From: Ruminococcus flavefaciens ND2009
Lineage (GTDB): Bacteria > Bacillota > Clostridia > Oscillospirales > Ruminococcaceae
Reading direction: 5' to 3'
Assembly: GCF_000621785.1 (NCBI RefSeq)
Contig: NZ_JHXI01000012.1
Location: forward strand, 83,308 to 147,307
DNA length: 64,000 bases
Each line of letters starts with the position of its first letter. Position 1 is the first letter of the stretch. The position numbers and the translations under genes are program-made. Of this stretch, positions 26,022 to 35,065 are shown in pieces. Below the pieces are notes generated by a model. The model was not told where the DNA came from. It saw only the letters and a program-made list of their open reading frames with translations, and made no database searches.

Positions 26022-28540
26022 CGGCAATGGAAAAGATCCTGAGATTATCATGGGCGAATATCAGAAAGCACAAGCTTGAGACTGCCGCCCTTGTGGTTCT
26101 GGTCACTCTTTGTATGCTGCTCATGGGCTCTGCATTGGAGGGAATAAAGGGAGCAAAGTCCATATTCCCCCACCTCATGGAGCATACCTGCAGATATGAG
26201 AACCATATATTCATTCCCGATGAGTATTACAAAGAGGCGTTCGCAGATATACTCGCCTCTGACGAGAGAGTTTCCGATGCCGCTCACGCAGAGGTCATCT
26301 ACAGTATGAGCACTGATTACCTGGACGACGAGGGCAAGGAACAGGCTTTGACTATGTGCTTCTCTACCGGGTACAGCCACGAGATACTGGAGCTCTCAGA
26401 GATAGAGACAACTCTCAGCGACGAGGAGATCGCTGCTCTTGAGCACCCCATCTATATGCCCTATGCGGCAAGAGACAGCATGGGCTATAAGGTGGGAGAC
26501 GACTTCGACATGATCTTCGGTACCCGCAGGTTTTCCTTTGTGATCGCAGGCTTCTATGACGCCATACTCTTTGATACTCCCGGCGTCGGTCTGAAAATGA
26601 TCGTCAGCGATCAGGATTATCATCTGCTTGAGGCGATCATTGATAAGTATACTGTGCTGGCATATAATGACGGTCAGGGCAAGGGCGGAGATAAGCTGCT
26701 GGAGGAAACCCTCAGAGAATTCGATGAATATTCAAACTCCAATGTGAGTGACAACGTTATGTCTGCCCTGTATAAGGATCTGAAAGAGGGCATCACATAT
26801 GATACGGATGTCCTGCTGAAGATACTTGTGGGCATGGCGGTCCTTATCATAATCGCAGTTGCAATAATGATACGCTTCAGGATAGCAGGAGATATAAAGG
26901 ATCAGATAGTGAATATCGGCGTTCTTGAGGCTATGGGCTATACCTCAAAGAATATCACCCTTTCCTACGTTCTTGAGTACCTGCTCATCACTGTTGCGGG
27001 CATAATCATCGGTACAGCAGGCTGCTTCCTGGTGTCGCCTGCTTTCTTCCGCACGGGAGAGATAATGTCGGGACACCTCAGCGACAGCAGGATAACTGCA
27101 AAGCCCCTTATCGTAACTGCTGTTATTATAATCGCTTTCGTGACGGTCATTTCATTCCTGAGAGCAAGAGCCGTAAGGAAGTTCCCGCCTGTTCAGGCAT
27201 TCCGCAAAGGACAGGGCGACCACCGCTTCGGCAGGGAGCATTTCCCACTGAGAAAGACAAAGAGCAGCGTACACCTCCGTCTCGCCATGAAGGGCTTCGT
27301 ACAGAACTTCAAACAGAATCTGGGACTTACAGTTTGTATCACCGCTGCATCTGCGGCGATAGTATTCTGCTTCATCATATTCACCTTCTTCAGCGGCGGT
27401 ATGAGCGCTATCTCAAAGAGCTCGGGCATTGAGCTCAGCGATATGAAGATAACTCTTATCAATCCAACGGACACGAAATGGCTGGCAGAGGAGCTTGAGA
27501 CTCTTCCCGAGGTAAGAAAGGCTACTCCCACATCAGGCGAGAGCATCATGATAAATATGCCCGAAAAGAAACAGGTGCTCCTGCCCACGGCTTTCACCAG
27601 CTTTGACGTTACAGAGAACATCTTCACCTCAGAGGGACGATACCCTCAGCATGACAACGAGATAATGCTGACAAATATGCTGGGCAAGCTTGACGGCTTC
27701 AGCACAGGTGACAGTGTTACCCTGGAATACAACGGAGTAAAGAGACAATACATCATCACAGGCTTCGTCACCTCGCTTACCAACGGCGGTATCAACCTCT
27801 ATATCACCGAGGACGGAATGAAAAGACTTATCCCCACCTATGCTCCCGATACCATAGAGCTTTATCTGAAGGACGGAGTTGATGCGGATGAGTTCAAATA
27901 TACTCTCACCGACAGATACGGCAGGAGCATCGCAGATGCAGGCAATGCGGCTGATGGAGAGGGCTCATATGAGGACAGGATAAGGGCTGAGGCTGAAAAG
28001 CAGATAGCCGAGATCATCGCCAATCAGGGCGGCAACCATGTTGAGTACGCTATACAGTCGGGTGATACTGTCATCAAGGGCAGCAGCAGCGGCTTTATCA
28101 TTGACTCTGTCATCAATCTGAGCGGCGTTATTAAAACTCAGCTGGCAGGCATGGCAAAGGCAATATCCGCACTGACGACCGTGCTCATGCTGCTTTCGGC
28201 ACTGGTGGTAATGATAATACTCTTTATCCTTATGGAGTCTTCCATAAGACGCCAGCGCAAGGAATTCGGCGTAATGAAGAGCATGGGATACACCTCCCGT
28301 GAGCTTATGCTCCAGCTGGCGTTCAGGATAATGCCTGCGGCTGTTATATCGGTGGCTGTCGGTACGGCTTTTTCGGTTATTGCTGTAAAGCTCTTCGCAA
28401 GTTTTATCGGCGTTATCGAAACAAATATGGCAGCAGTATTCTTCATGGACGCGGTATTGCTCCTGTTCTGCTTCCTGTGTGCATATGCAGGCGCAAGAAA
28501 GATCAAGAAAATATCCGTATACGAGCTTATGACGGAGTAA
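26015..28540 (+). CDS. FtsX-type ABC transporter permease
   Basis: An 841-residue permease. One helix at the N-terminus (about 18-40), an outside domain of some 220 residues, three helices (about 268-385) forming a first FtsX domain, then another helix near 435-460, a second outside domain and three more helices near 715-835 (second FtsX domain with KEFGVMKSMGYTSREL). The duplicated-FtsX plan fits peptide or antibiotic-exporting/sensing permeases. Start at 26015 overlaps the ATPase stop; an ATG at 26027 is an alternative. Substrate unknown. Confidence 0.88.
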   Translation: MVTAMEKILRLSWANIRKHKLETAALVVLVTLCMLLMGSALEGIKGAKSIFPHLMEHTCRYENHIFIPDEYYKEAFADILASDERVSDAAHAEVIYSMSTDYLDDEGKEQALTMCFSTGYSHEILELSEIETTLSDEEIAALEHPIYMPYAARDSMGYKVGDDFDMIFGTRRFSFVIAGFYDAILFDTPGVGLKMIVSDQDYHLLEAIIDKYTVLAYNDGQGKGGDKLLEETLREFDEYSNSNVSDNVMSALYKDLKEGITYDTDVLLKILVGMAVLIIIAVAIMIRFRIAGDIKDQIVNIGVLEAMGYTSKNITLSYVLEYLLITVAGIIIGTAGCFLVSPAFFRTGEIMSGHLSDSRITAKPLIVTAVIIIAFVTVISFLRARAVRKFPPVQAFRKGQGDHRFGREHFPLRKTKSSVHLRLAMKGFVQNFKQNLGLTVCITAASAAIVFCFIIFTFFSGGMSAISKSSGIELSDMKITLINPTDTKWLAEELETLPEVRKATPTSGESIMINMPEKKQVLLPTAFTSFDVTENIFTSEGRYPQHDNEIMLTNMLGKLDGFSTGDSVTLEYNGVKRQYIITGFVTSLTNGGINLYITEDGMKRLIPTYAPDTIELYLKDGVDADEFKYTLTDRYGRSIADAGNAADGEGSYEDRIRAEAEKQIAEIIANQGGNHVEYAIQSGDTVIKGSSSGFIIDSVINLSGVIKTQLAGMAKAISALTTVLMLLSALVVMIILFILMESSIRRQRKEFGVMKSMGYTSRELMLQLAFRIMPAAVISVAVGTAFSVIAVKLFASFIGVIETNMAAVFFMDAVLLLFCFLCAYAGARKIKKISVYELMTE

Positions 28541-28552
28541 GGGAGGACAGGT

Positions 28553-30472
28553 ATGAGAAAAGGCAGGATAGCTTCAATTCTGGCTGCGGCTGTTATGACG
28601 GCCACAGCGGCGGCTATGCCCGTAAATGCAGGCCGCACCACAGAAAAGGATAACGTCTCCGGGAAGGGGGACACCCTCTCCTGTGTAGGCTCGGTAAGCA
28701 AAATGTTCGCGACTACCGCAGTAATGCAGCTTGCAGAGCAGGGAAAGGTGGATATAGACAAGCCGGTAACGGAGTATCTTCCCGATTTCCGTATGGCTGA
28801 CCCCAGGTACAAGGACATCACCGTCCGTATGCTCATGAACCACACATCGGGACTCATGGGGACCACAGAGGGCGACTTCATGCTCTATGATGACAGGGAC
28901 GCCGCTCCCCATGATACCATGCTGGCTGAGCTGAGCAGTCAGAGACTCAAGGCTGACCCCGGAGACTTCGGCGCCTACTGCAACGACGGTTTCGAGGTGC
29001 TGGAGCTCATCGTTGAGGCGGTGAGCGGAGAGAGCTTCACCGACTATGTGGACGGTCATATCTGCGATCCCCTGGGGCTTACACAGACAGGAACTCCCTG
29101 GAACGCCTTCCGCACAGAGGAGCAGGTGGACACCTTTACAGGCAAGAATATCGCCATTGCTCCCGACTACTGCATGGATCTGGGCTCGGGAGGAATAATG
29201 TCCACGGCGGCTGAGCTGTGCAGCTTCGGCAGCACATTTTTCAGCGGAGACAACAGGCTCTTGTCGGAAAAGTCCAAGAAGGAAATGGGCAGAGCAGCCG
29301 CAAAGGACCGTTATGAGGACGGCTTCGGACTGGGCTGGGACCAGACCGAGTATGAGGATTACAGCGCAGCAGGAGTAAAGGTGGTCTCCAAGGGCGGAGA
29401 CGTAATGCACCAGCACGCAAGCCTTGTAGTGGCTCCCGATGAGGAGATAAGCGTATCGGTGCTTTCCTCGGGCGGAAACAGCACCGTGAACCAGCTCATG
29501 GCAATGGCTCTCATGGACATTGCCCTTGCGGAGAAGGGGATAAATATCTCTCACCCCAAGCCCGAAAAGGCGGAGACTCTGGACAAGGTACCCGAGAAGT
29601 ACCTGTCCTATGCGGGAATATACATCTCCTCAGATGCCGAATATGAGGTAGCGTTCCCCGACGGGGAATATATGGAGATAACCGTGCTGACGGAAGAAAG
29701 ACGGAAGACACAGCAGTTTATGTATACCGCCGACGACAGGTTCGTGCAGGTGGAGGGCTCGGTGAAGGCGGGAAGAGCTGTACAGCCCAAAAACGCTTCA
29801 CTGCTCAGCTTCCGCAGCAGGAACGGCATTGACTATATCTGTGCCGATGAATATATGGGTTCAGGGGATATAGGTGCACAGTACCGTTACTATAAAATGC
29901 AGAAGGCTGAGCCCAATCCCGTAAGCGATGAGGCTCAGAAGGCATGGGACGAGAGGAGCGGCAGGAGGTATTACCTGTATAACGGAAAATATTCCAATGC
30001 CGTATATAACGGGGAGGAAGTCGTTTCCTTCAGAACTGCTCCCGAGGCAGAGGGGTATGTTTCGGGCAGTAAGATAATTGACAAGGACCACCTGGAGGCG
30101 GCTCTGAAAATGCCCGGCGGACGTGACCTCAGAGATGTTGAGATCAGATATGAGGACGGTAAGGAATTTGCGGTGGCTGAAAACTGCGCTCTGGAGTTCA
30201 TCTCCGAGGAGGCTATACCCGAGTTCACAGGCGGTATCTCAGAGGTGGAGCTTTCCACTAAAAAGGCTGTGTGGTTCAGGACAGCCGATAACGAGTCCAG
30301 GACCATTACTCTGGATATACCCGAAAATGCTGCGGTATATGTCTATGATTCGGTGGATCGTGTCGTATACTCCAGCTACATGAAAGATCATGGGGATTCA
30401 GTTCCCCTGCCCGCAAAGGGAAAGATAGTGTTCCTGGGCGAGGACGGCGGGACCGTGAAGATCAGCAGTTGA
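28553..30472 (+). CDS. secreted serine hydrolase, class C beta-lactamase/DD-peptidase family, short N-terminus
   Basis: A 639-residue exported protein: signal peptide about 1-26, then catalytic Ser-x-x-Lys in GSVSKMF (S47, K50) and Tyr-x-Asn in GAYCNDGFEVLEL (about residue 145). A KGGDVMHQHASLVV stretch stands where the third motif (HxG/KTG) is expected. In the family the SxxK Ser normally follows 50-60 residues of beta strands; here only about 20 separate it from the signal peptide, so the first strands are missing. C-terminal 300 residues are beta-rich. Sits inside an ABC transporter/two-component operon. Likely acts on peptidoglycan or peptides; may be catalytically altered. Confidence 0.8.
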   Translation: MRKGRIASILAAAVMTATAAAMPVNAGRTTEKDNVSGKGDTLSCVGSVSKMFATTAVMQLAEQGKVDIDKPVTEYLPDFRMADPRYKDITVRMLMNHTSGLMGTTEGDFMLYDDRDAAPHDTMLAELSSQRLKADPGDFGAYCNDGFEVLELIVEAVSGESFTDYVDGHICDPLGLTQTGTPWNAFRTEEQVDTFTGKNIAIAPDYCMDLGSGGIMSTAAELCSFGSTFFSGDNRLLSEKSKKEMGRAAAKDRYEDGFGLGWDQTEYEDYSAAGVKVVSKGGDVMHQHASLVVAPDEEISVSVLSSGGNSTVNQLMAMALMDIALAEKGINISHPKPEKAETLDKVPEKYLSYAGIYISSDAEYEVAFPDGEYMEITVLTEERRKTQQFMYTADDRFVQVEGSVKAGRAVQPKNASLLSFRSRNGIDYICADEYMGSGDIGAQYRYYKMQKAEPNPVSDEAQKAWDERSGRRYYLYNGKYSNAVYNGEEVVSFRTAPEAEGYVSGSKIIDKDHLEAALKMPGGRDLRDVEIRYEDGKEFAVAENCALEFISEEAIPEFTGGISEVELSTKKAVWFRTADNESRTITLDIPENAAVYVYDSVDRVVYSSYMKDHGDSVPLPAKGKIVFLGEDGGTVKISS

Positions 30473-30485
30473 AAGGAGAGTATCA

Positions 30486-31226
30486 ATGAAGTATCAGTGC
30501 CTAATGATCGACGATGATGTTACCATTGCGGAGACAACAGCGGAGTATTTCAATATATTCGATATAAAGACAGCCTATGTCACAAGCTATGACGATGCTG
30601 TCGGATTTCTGGAGGATAATCAGGTGTCGCTGCTGCTCCTTGACATCAATCTGGGCGACAGATCAGGCTTTGAGCTGTGCAAGCAGATAAGGGCGGAATA
30701 CGATATGCCCATACTGTTCATCAGCGCGCGGACCAGCGATGACGATGTGCTGACGGCGCTGAATATAGGCGGAGACGACTACATAAAGAAACCCTACACC
30801 CTTAATATACTCCTCGCCAAGGTCAAGGCGATACTGAAAAGATACGAGCGTTCAGCGGAGGCAGCGAAAGCTGTCTCCGCCAAAGCCGTTTACGGGGAGG
30901 GTGTCAGCAGTTCCCGCGAGATAGCTATAAGAGAGGGGCTCATACTTGATACGGGCGCCCATAAGCTCATTCGGGACGGTGAAGTAGTGCCTCTCAAGGC
31001 TATGGAGTACAAGATGCTGGCTTATCTTCTTGCCAACCGCGGCAGGGTGGTCACCAAGGACGAGTTCCTGAAAAATGTCTGGGGAGATGAGTTCATAGGT
31101 GAGGGCACTCTTGCCGTACATATACGCCATATCCGCGAAAAGACCGAGGAGAACCCGAATTCTCCCTGTATCGTAAAGACGGTCTGGGGCGTGGGATATA
31201 TCATTGAGGACGGGCAGGACACATGA
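30486..31226 (+). CDS. OmpR-family response regulator
   Basis: A 246-residue regulator. Receiver domain about 1-120 with acidic pocket IDDD, phosphoacceptor Asp in LLLLDINLGDRSG (about 53), FISART and YIKKPYT (Lys). A linker of about 30 residues, then a winged-helix domain (about 145-245) with VTKDEFLKNVWGDEF and VKTVWGVGYII. GAAAGGAG precedes the ATG. Its stop overlaps the kinase start (ATGA). Presumably regulates this operon. Confidence 0.95.
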   Translation: MKYQCLMIDDDVTIAETTAEYFNIFDIKTAYVTSYDDAVGFLEDNQVSLLLLDINLGDRSGFELCKQIRAEYDMPILFISARTSDDDVLTALNIGGDDYIKKPYTLNILLAKVKAILKRYERSAEAAKAVSAKAVYGEGVSSSREIAIREGLILDTGAHKLIRDGEVVPLKAMEYKMLAYLLANRGRVVTKDEFLKNVWGDEFIGEGTLAVHIRHIREKTEENPNSPCIVKTVWGVGYIIEDGQDT

Positions 31227-32494
31227 AGGCTTACAGAAGGATACTCATTATCAGCACGGCACTCCTGCTCACAGGCATTTTCCTGTTTATGAAAATGTCT
31301 TTTTCATACAGGGGCAGCGGCGTCGACACACTGATGATAAACGATATTATAAGCTCCGTCAGAGAGAGCTGGGACAGTATGGACAGCTTCGACGGCAGCC
31401 GCTTTGATACGGAGATGATAGTCTTCGACAGCCAGGACTTCATCGTCTATTCCTCAGCCGATGAGGAGCTTGAGGGCGTTGACTCCACGAAAAAGGCAAC
31501 AGAAAAGGGCTGCATTTCACTGGTGGTCACAGCAGACAGCCGCTATCTTGGCACAGTGGTGATACCCGACCCCGACAGGCTGGAGTACGAAAGGGTGAAC
31601 AGGCGTATCTGTACAGCTGCGGCGGTGCTTTCGGTGATGTTCCTGCTGGCAGGGATAATTTACGGGAGATACGTACGCAGGACAATAGTCAAGCCCTTCG
31701 GCGAGATGGAAAAATTCGCGGAGAACGTGGCTTCGGGCAAACTGGACGTGCCCATAAGGCTGGAGAAAAACAATATGTTCGGCGCCTTTACAGGGAGCTT
31801 CGACATCATGCGCGAGGAGCTGAAAAACGCCCGCCGCAGAGAGGACGAGCTGAAGATAAGAGAAAAGGAAATGGTGGCGTCGCTGAGCCACGACCTGAAA
31901 ACGCCAATTACGGGAATAAAGCTGCTCTGTGAGCTGATGACGGTGAAAACGGAGGACGAGTACGTTAAGAAAAAGATAGGGGACATCCACCAGAAGGCGG
32001 AGCAGATAAACGTGCTGGTCAGCGACCTTCTTGCCTCGACGCTTGACGACCTGGGCGAGATGAACGTGAGCTGTACCGACGAGAGCTCGGAGATACTCCA
32101 CGAGCTTGTGGCTGAGCATGACACAAGGGGCGCCGCAAGGGAGGCGGAGATACCCCAGTGTATGATATGTGCCGACAGGATAAGGCTCTCTCAGGTCATA
32201 GGCAATATCATCGGCAACTCATACAAGTACGCGGATACCGATATAGACATCGGCTATGTGGTGAGGGACGGCTTCCTTGAGATGTCCATAAGCGACCGCG
32301 GCGAGGGCGTTCCCGAGGATGAGCTTGGACTTATCACCGCCAAGTTCTACCGCGGTGCCAACTCAGCAGGAAAAGACGGAAGCGGTCTGGGACTCTATAT
32401 CGCCAGTAAGCTCATGGAGAAGATGAACGGTGAGCTCATATGCTCAAGCCGAGGCAATGGCTTCTGTGTTACCCTGATGATACCGCTGTCATAG
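31223..32494 (+). CDS. sensor histidine kinase
   Basis: A 423-residue membrane kinase. First helix about 7-25, an outside sensor of about 105 residues, second helix about 132-152, HAMP linker, dimerisation/phosphoacceptor helix ASLSHDLKTPITGIKLL (His about 223), then the ATPase with N-box VIGNIIGNSYKYA, G1 DRGEGVPED and G2 KDGSGLGLYIA. The sensor has no recognised fold and is larger than in BceS-type kinases. Partner of the response regulator it overlaps. A terminator follows. Confidence 0.94.
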   Translation: MKAYRRILIISTALLLTGIFLFMKMSFSYRGSGVDTLMINDIISSVRESWDSMDSFDGSRFDTEMIVFDSQDFIVYSSADEELEGVDSTKKATEKGCISLVVTADSRYLGTVVIPDPDRLEYERVNRRICTAAAVLSVMFLLAGIIYGRYVRRTIVKPFGEMEKFAENVASGKLDVPIRLEKNNMFGAFTGSFDIMREELKNARRREDELKIREKEMVASLSHDLKTPITGIKLLCELMTVKTEDEYVKKKIGDIHQKAEQINVLVSDLLASTLDDLGEMNVSCTDESSEILHELVAEHDTRGAAREAEIPQCMICADRIRLSQVIGNIIGNSYKYADTDIDIGYVVRDGFLEMSISDRGEGVPEDELGLITAKFYRGANSAGKDGSGLGLYIASKLMEKMNGELICSSRGNGFCVTLMIPLS

Positions 32495-32497
32495 TAC

Positions 32498-32536
32498 AAG
32501 GCTCCGTGCCGCAGAAATGCAGCCCGGAGCCTTTTT
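32498..32536 (+). terminator. terminator of the ABC/two-component operon
   Basis: AAGGCTCCG (32498-32506) pairs with CGGAGCCTT (32525-32533), then TTT; also closes the convergent radical SAM gene. Confidence 0.85.
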
Positions 32537-32538
32537 AC

Positions 32539-33627
32539 TTATCTGAGGAGAGCTTCCACAAGCTCTCTTTTTTCGTAGAGCACACAGCCGCCGCTATGGT
32601 CCTCAAGGAGCATATCTCCGCTCCTCAGCGCCGTGAACAGGGGAGACTGCATAGCCTGACGGAGAGAGGTGTCCCTGACATTCACATCGGAATAGGGGGA
32701 GAAGGGACATGGCTCTGCGCCGCCGTGGGAGTTGATGTGGAAGAAGCCCCTGCCTGCGGCAACGCAGCCCCCCGAGCTCTTTTCGTCTCCCGGGAAGGCG
32801 ATGTACACCATTTCTGACCGTTCCTCACGGAGAACGCCTATCCTGTCCATGAGGTATTCCCGCTCTGTGTCAGTGGGAGCAAGTCCGCTGCTGGCCTCAG
32901 TTACGGGGACATACTCCACGAATATCACCGCTTTGCACCCTCTTTCGGCAAGACCGTCGAGGAAGGCGTCTGAGGTCACCTCTTTGTAATTCTCGGTGGT
33001 GACGGTGACGGAGGCGCCGAAGATAAGTCCGCGGGCTCTGAATTTCTCCATATTTTCCATGAGAGTATCGTAGATACCCTTTCCGCGGCGGCGGTCGGTG
33101 AGGTCCCTGCCGCCCTCTATGCTCATAATAGGAACGAGATTGCGGCAGCGGTCAAATAGCTTGAGGTACTCCTCGTCAATGTATGTACCGTTGGTGAAGA
33201 TAGGGAACATGATGTTCTGTCTGGTGCCTGCGGCTTCCATGATACCGCGGCGGAGCATGGGCTCTCCTCCTGCAAGGAGTATGAAGCTTATGCCCATTTC
33301 GTCGGCTTCGGTGAATATCCTGAGCCATTCCTCGTCCGAGAGCTGCTTCACGGGCTCTGAGTCCACAGTGGCGTGGCTGCAACGCGAATAGCAGCCTGCA
33401 CAGTGAAGGTTGCATTTGCTGGTGATACTTGCAATAAGGAAGGGCGGTATATGCTCGCCTCTGTCCTCGGCAGTGCGGCGCTTTTTTGAAGCGGAGCGGC
33501 TGGCGGCTGCGAACTTCATCATGAATGCGCTCTCTCTGGGATTTCTGAGAGTAGCCTTCAGGGCGTCCTTTACAACTCCTTCCACTCCCTCGATGAGGTA
33601 GTTCTGAAGGTCAAAATCTTTATCCAT
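32539..33627 (-). CDS. radical SAM protein with C-terminal Cys-containing extension
   Basis: A 362-residue protein. The radical SAM cluster motif reads CNLHCAGC in SITSKCNLHCAGCYSRC (about residues 71-87), followed by LLAGGEPML (SAM-binding GGEP), FTNGTYID and SIEGG. The C-terminal part has CVAAGRGFFHINSHGGAEPCPFSP (quoted by position about 302-325), resembling the SPASM-like end of MoaA/AlbA-type enzymes that often bind an extra cluster. The ATG at 33627 has AGGAGG before it. Substrate unknown; no precursor peptide gene seen nearby. Own promoter upstream. Confidence 0.87.
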   Translation of the reverse strand: MDKDFDLQNYLIEGVEGVVKDALKATLRNPRESAFMMKFAAASRSASKKRRTAEDRGEHIPPFLIASITSKCNLHCAGCYSRCSHATVDSEPVKQLSDEEWLRIFTEADEMGISFILLAGGEPMLRRGIMEAAGTRQNIMFPIFTNGTYIDEEYLKLFDRCRNLVPIMSIEGGRDLTDRRRGKGIYDTLMENMEKFRARGLIFGASVTVTTENYKEVTSDAFLDGLAERGCKAVIFVEYVPVTEASSGLAPTDTEREYLMDRIGVLREERSEMVYIAFPGDEKSSGGCVAAGRGFFHINSHGGAEPCPFSPYSDVNVRDTSLRQAMQSPLFTALRSGDMLLEDHSGGCVLYEKRELVEALLR

Positions 33628-33694
33628 AGGGTGTCCTCCTATCATTTTCAGGTACAGGGCTCCGTCGGTATTATCCTGTCAGCTGTCTGTAATC

Positions 33695-33723
33695 AGTATA
33701 GCATAATCAGCCGTCAATATCAA
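33695..33723 (-). promoter_or_regulatory. promoter of the radical SAM gene
   Basis: Minus strand: TTGATA (33718-33723), 17-nt spacer, TATACT (33695-33700). Confidence 0.6.
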
Positions 33724-33772
33724 TACTGGCGGCATTAGAGTGCATTTTCGTATCCTTTTCATTCCGCATTCA

Positions 33773-33801
33773 TTGCTATTTCCTTATTTTTATGATATAA
33801 T
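33773..33801 (+). promoter_or_regulatory. promoter of the dockerin protein gene at 33832
   Basis: TTGCTA (33773-33778), 17-nt spacer, TATAAT (33796-33801). Confidence 0.7.
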
Positions 33802-33831
33802 ACTTTCATACTAAGGAAAGGAACGCTCAAC

Positions 33832-34860
33832 ATGAAACACTCTTTTACACGAACACTTACTCAAAATATTATTGCATCAGTCTCATCATTGATACTGGCT
33901 ATGACTGCGGTCTGCGGAGCAGCCTATGCTGAGAGCAGCACACCCGGACTGAAAGGCTTGCAGGAGGCAGGCGGCGAAGGCTACGGCGAGCCGTTTACCG
34001 ACAGCGCTGCGGACGATACGGGACGTATAACGGGCATAGAAGGACTGGAGCCGTTCACGGCATATGAGCTTGACGAAATAGCTCCCGGCACCTCGGAAAA
34101 GGTGGCGGAGTGCATCATAGACGGCGACTATGGCTCCGATACCGTAAACAGGAGCTGCACCATAGAGTCCCTTGACCATGACCTTATTATAGAAGCTGCC
34201 GACGAGGACATTGTTATCCTTCTTGATGATCTTACCCTCGATAACACCATCACAGTCAGAAAGACGACTAAGAGAGTTATATTCTTTATAAAGGGTACCT
34301 TCACCTGCGGCGGAAACAGCAGGGGCATACTCTATGACAATATGGGCGGCGGCAGTATAGTAAGATATAACGATACCTTCCCTGTGAGATTTTACAGTGA
34401 GAAGGGTGCAAACATGACAATAAACGGTAATTGTACCTTCTGCGGATATTTCCGCGCTCCTGAGCTGACACTGGAATGCAGAAGTGAGGGTGCCTTTGAG
34501 GTGGAGTACATCAGCGAGATGTGCGAGGGCTTTGACAGTATGATAAAGTGCAGACCAATGATAATCGGAGCCGCAATTGTGGGAAAGATAGAGTATGCAG
34601 AGGGAAACGAGGCATTTATTTTATCTGCCAAGAGTACTATATTTGATGAGTATATTCCCCCTGTGCGCTACGGCGACGCAAACTGCGACAGAGTCCTTGA
34701 TCTGGCGGACGCTATATTCATCATGCAGGCTATGGCAAATCCCGACAGATATACCCTCACTTCCGATGGGCGGACAAATGCCGACACCAACGGCGACGGC
34801 GTCACCGTAAACGATGCCCTTGCCATACAGCAGCACCTTCTGGGACTGGATAAGAAATAA
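33832..34860 (+). CDS. secreted dockerin protein, unknown catalytic or structural domain
   Basis: A 342-residue exported protein: signal peptide about 1-34, then about 230 residues of short beta strands rich in Thr, Asp and Gly (IIDGDYGSDTVNRSCTIESL, ANMTINGNCTFCGYFRAP) that look like a beta-solenoid but match no family I know, then a C-terminal dockerin. The dockerin loops are GDANCDRVLDLADAIFIMQA and NADTNGDGVTVNDALAIQQH, the same subclass as in the two sigma-linked proteins at 49-56 kb and unlike the enzyme dockerins. AAAGGA precedes the ATG. Confidence 0.82.
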   Translation: MKHSFTRTLTQNIIASVSSLILAMTAVCGAAYAESSTPGLKGLQEAGGEGYGEPFTDSAADDTGRITGIEGLEPFTAYELDEIAPGTSEKVAECIIDGDYGSDTVNRSCTIESLDHDLIIEAADEDIVILLDDLTLDNTITVRKTTKRVIFFIKGTFTCGGNSRGILYDNMGGGSIVRYNDTFPVRFYSEKGANMTINGNCTFCGYFRAPELTLECRSEGAFEVEYISEMCEGFDSMIKCRPMIIGAAIVGKIEYAEGNEAFILSAKSTIFDEYIPPVRYGDANCDRVLDLADAIFIMQAMANPDRYTLTSDGRTNADTNGDGVTVNDALAIQQHLLGLDKK

Positions 34861-34876
34861 GCATATAAAGCGAAAG

Positions 34877-34902
34877 CCCGCATCGGAATCGTCCGATGCG
34901 GG
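34877..34902 (+). terminator. hairpin after the dockerin protein gene
   Basis: CCCGCATCGGA, loop ATCG, TCCGATGCGGG; only a weak T-run (ACTGTTTTG) follows. Confidence 0.6.
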
Positions 34903-35065
34903 TACTGTTTTGTCCGCCCTTTCAAGGATGTTTCGGAATAAAAGGAATCGAGGGTCCCGAAACAGATCTATCGCCCAAGGTCAGTGCAGAGCCCTTCGGC
35001 AGATGTGTCCCATATACATATGATACACCCAAAAGGTGAGAGAGTAAATGCGGTTTTATCCCATT

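Noticed and set aside
28574..29554. 326-codon minus-strand frame opposite the serine hydrolase
   Set aside because: The plus-strand protein has signal peptide, SxxK and YxN; the antisense frame has no family features.
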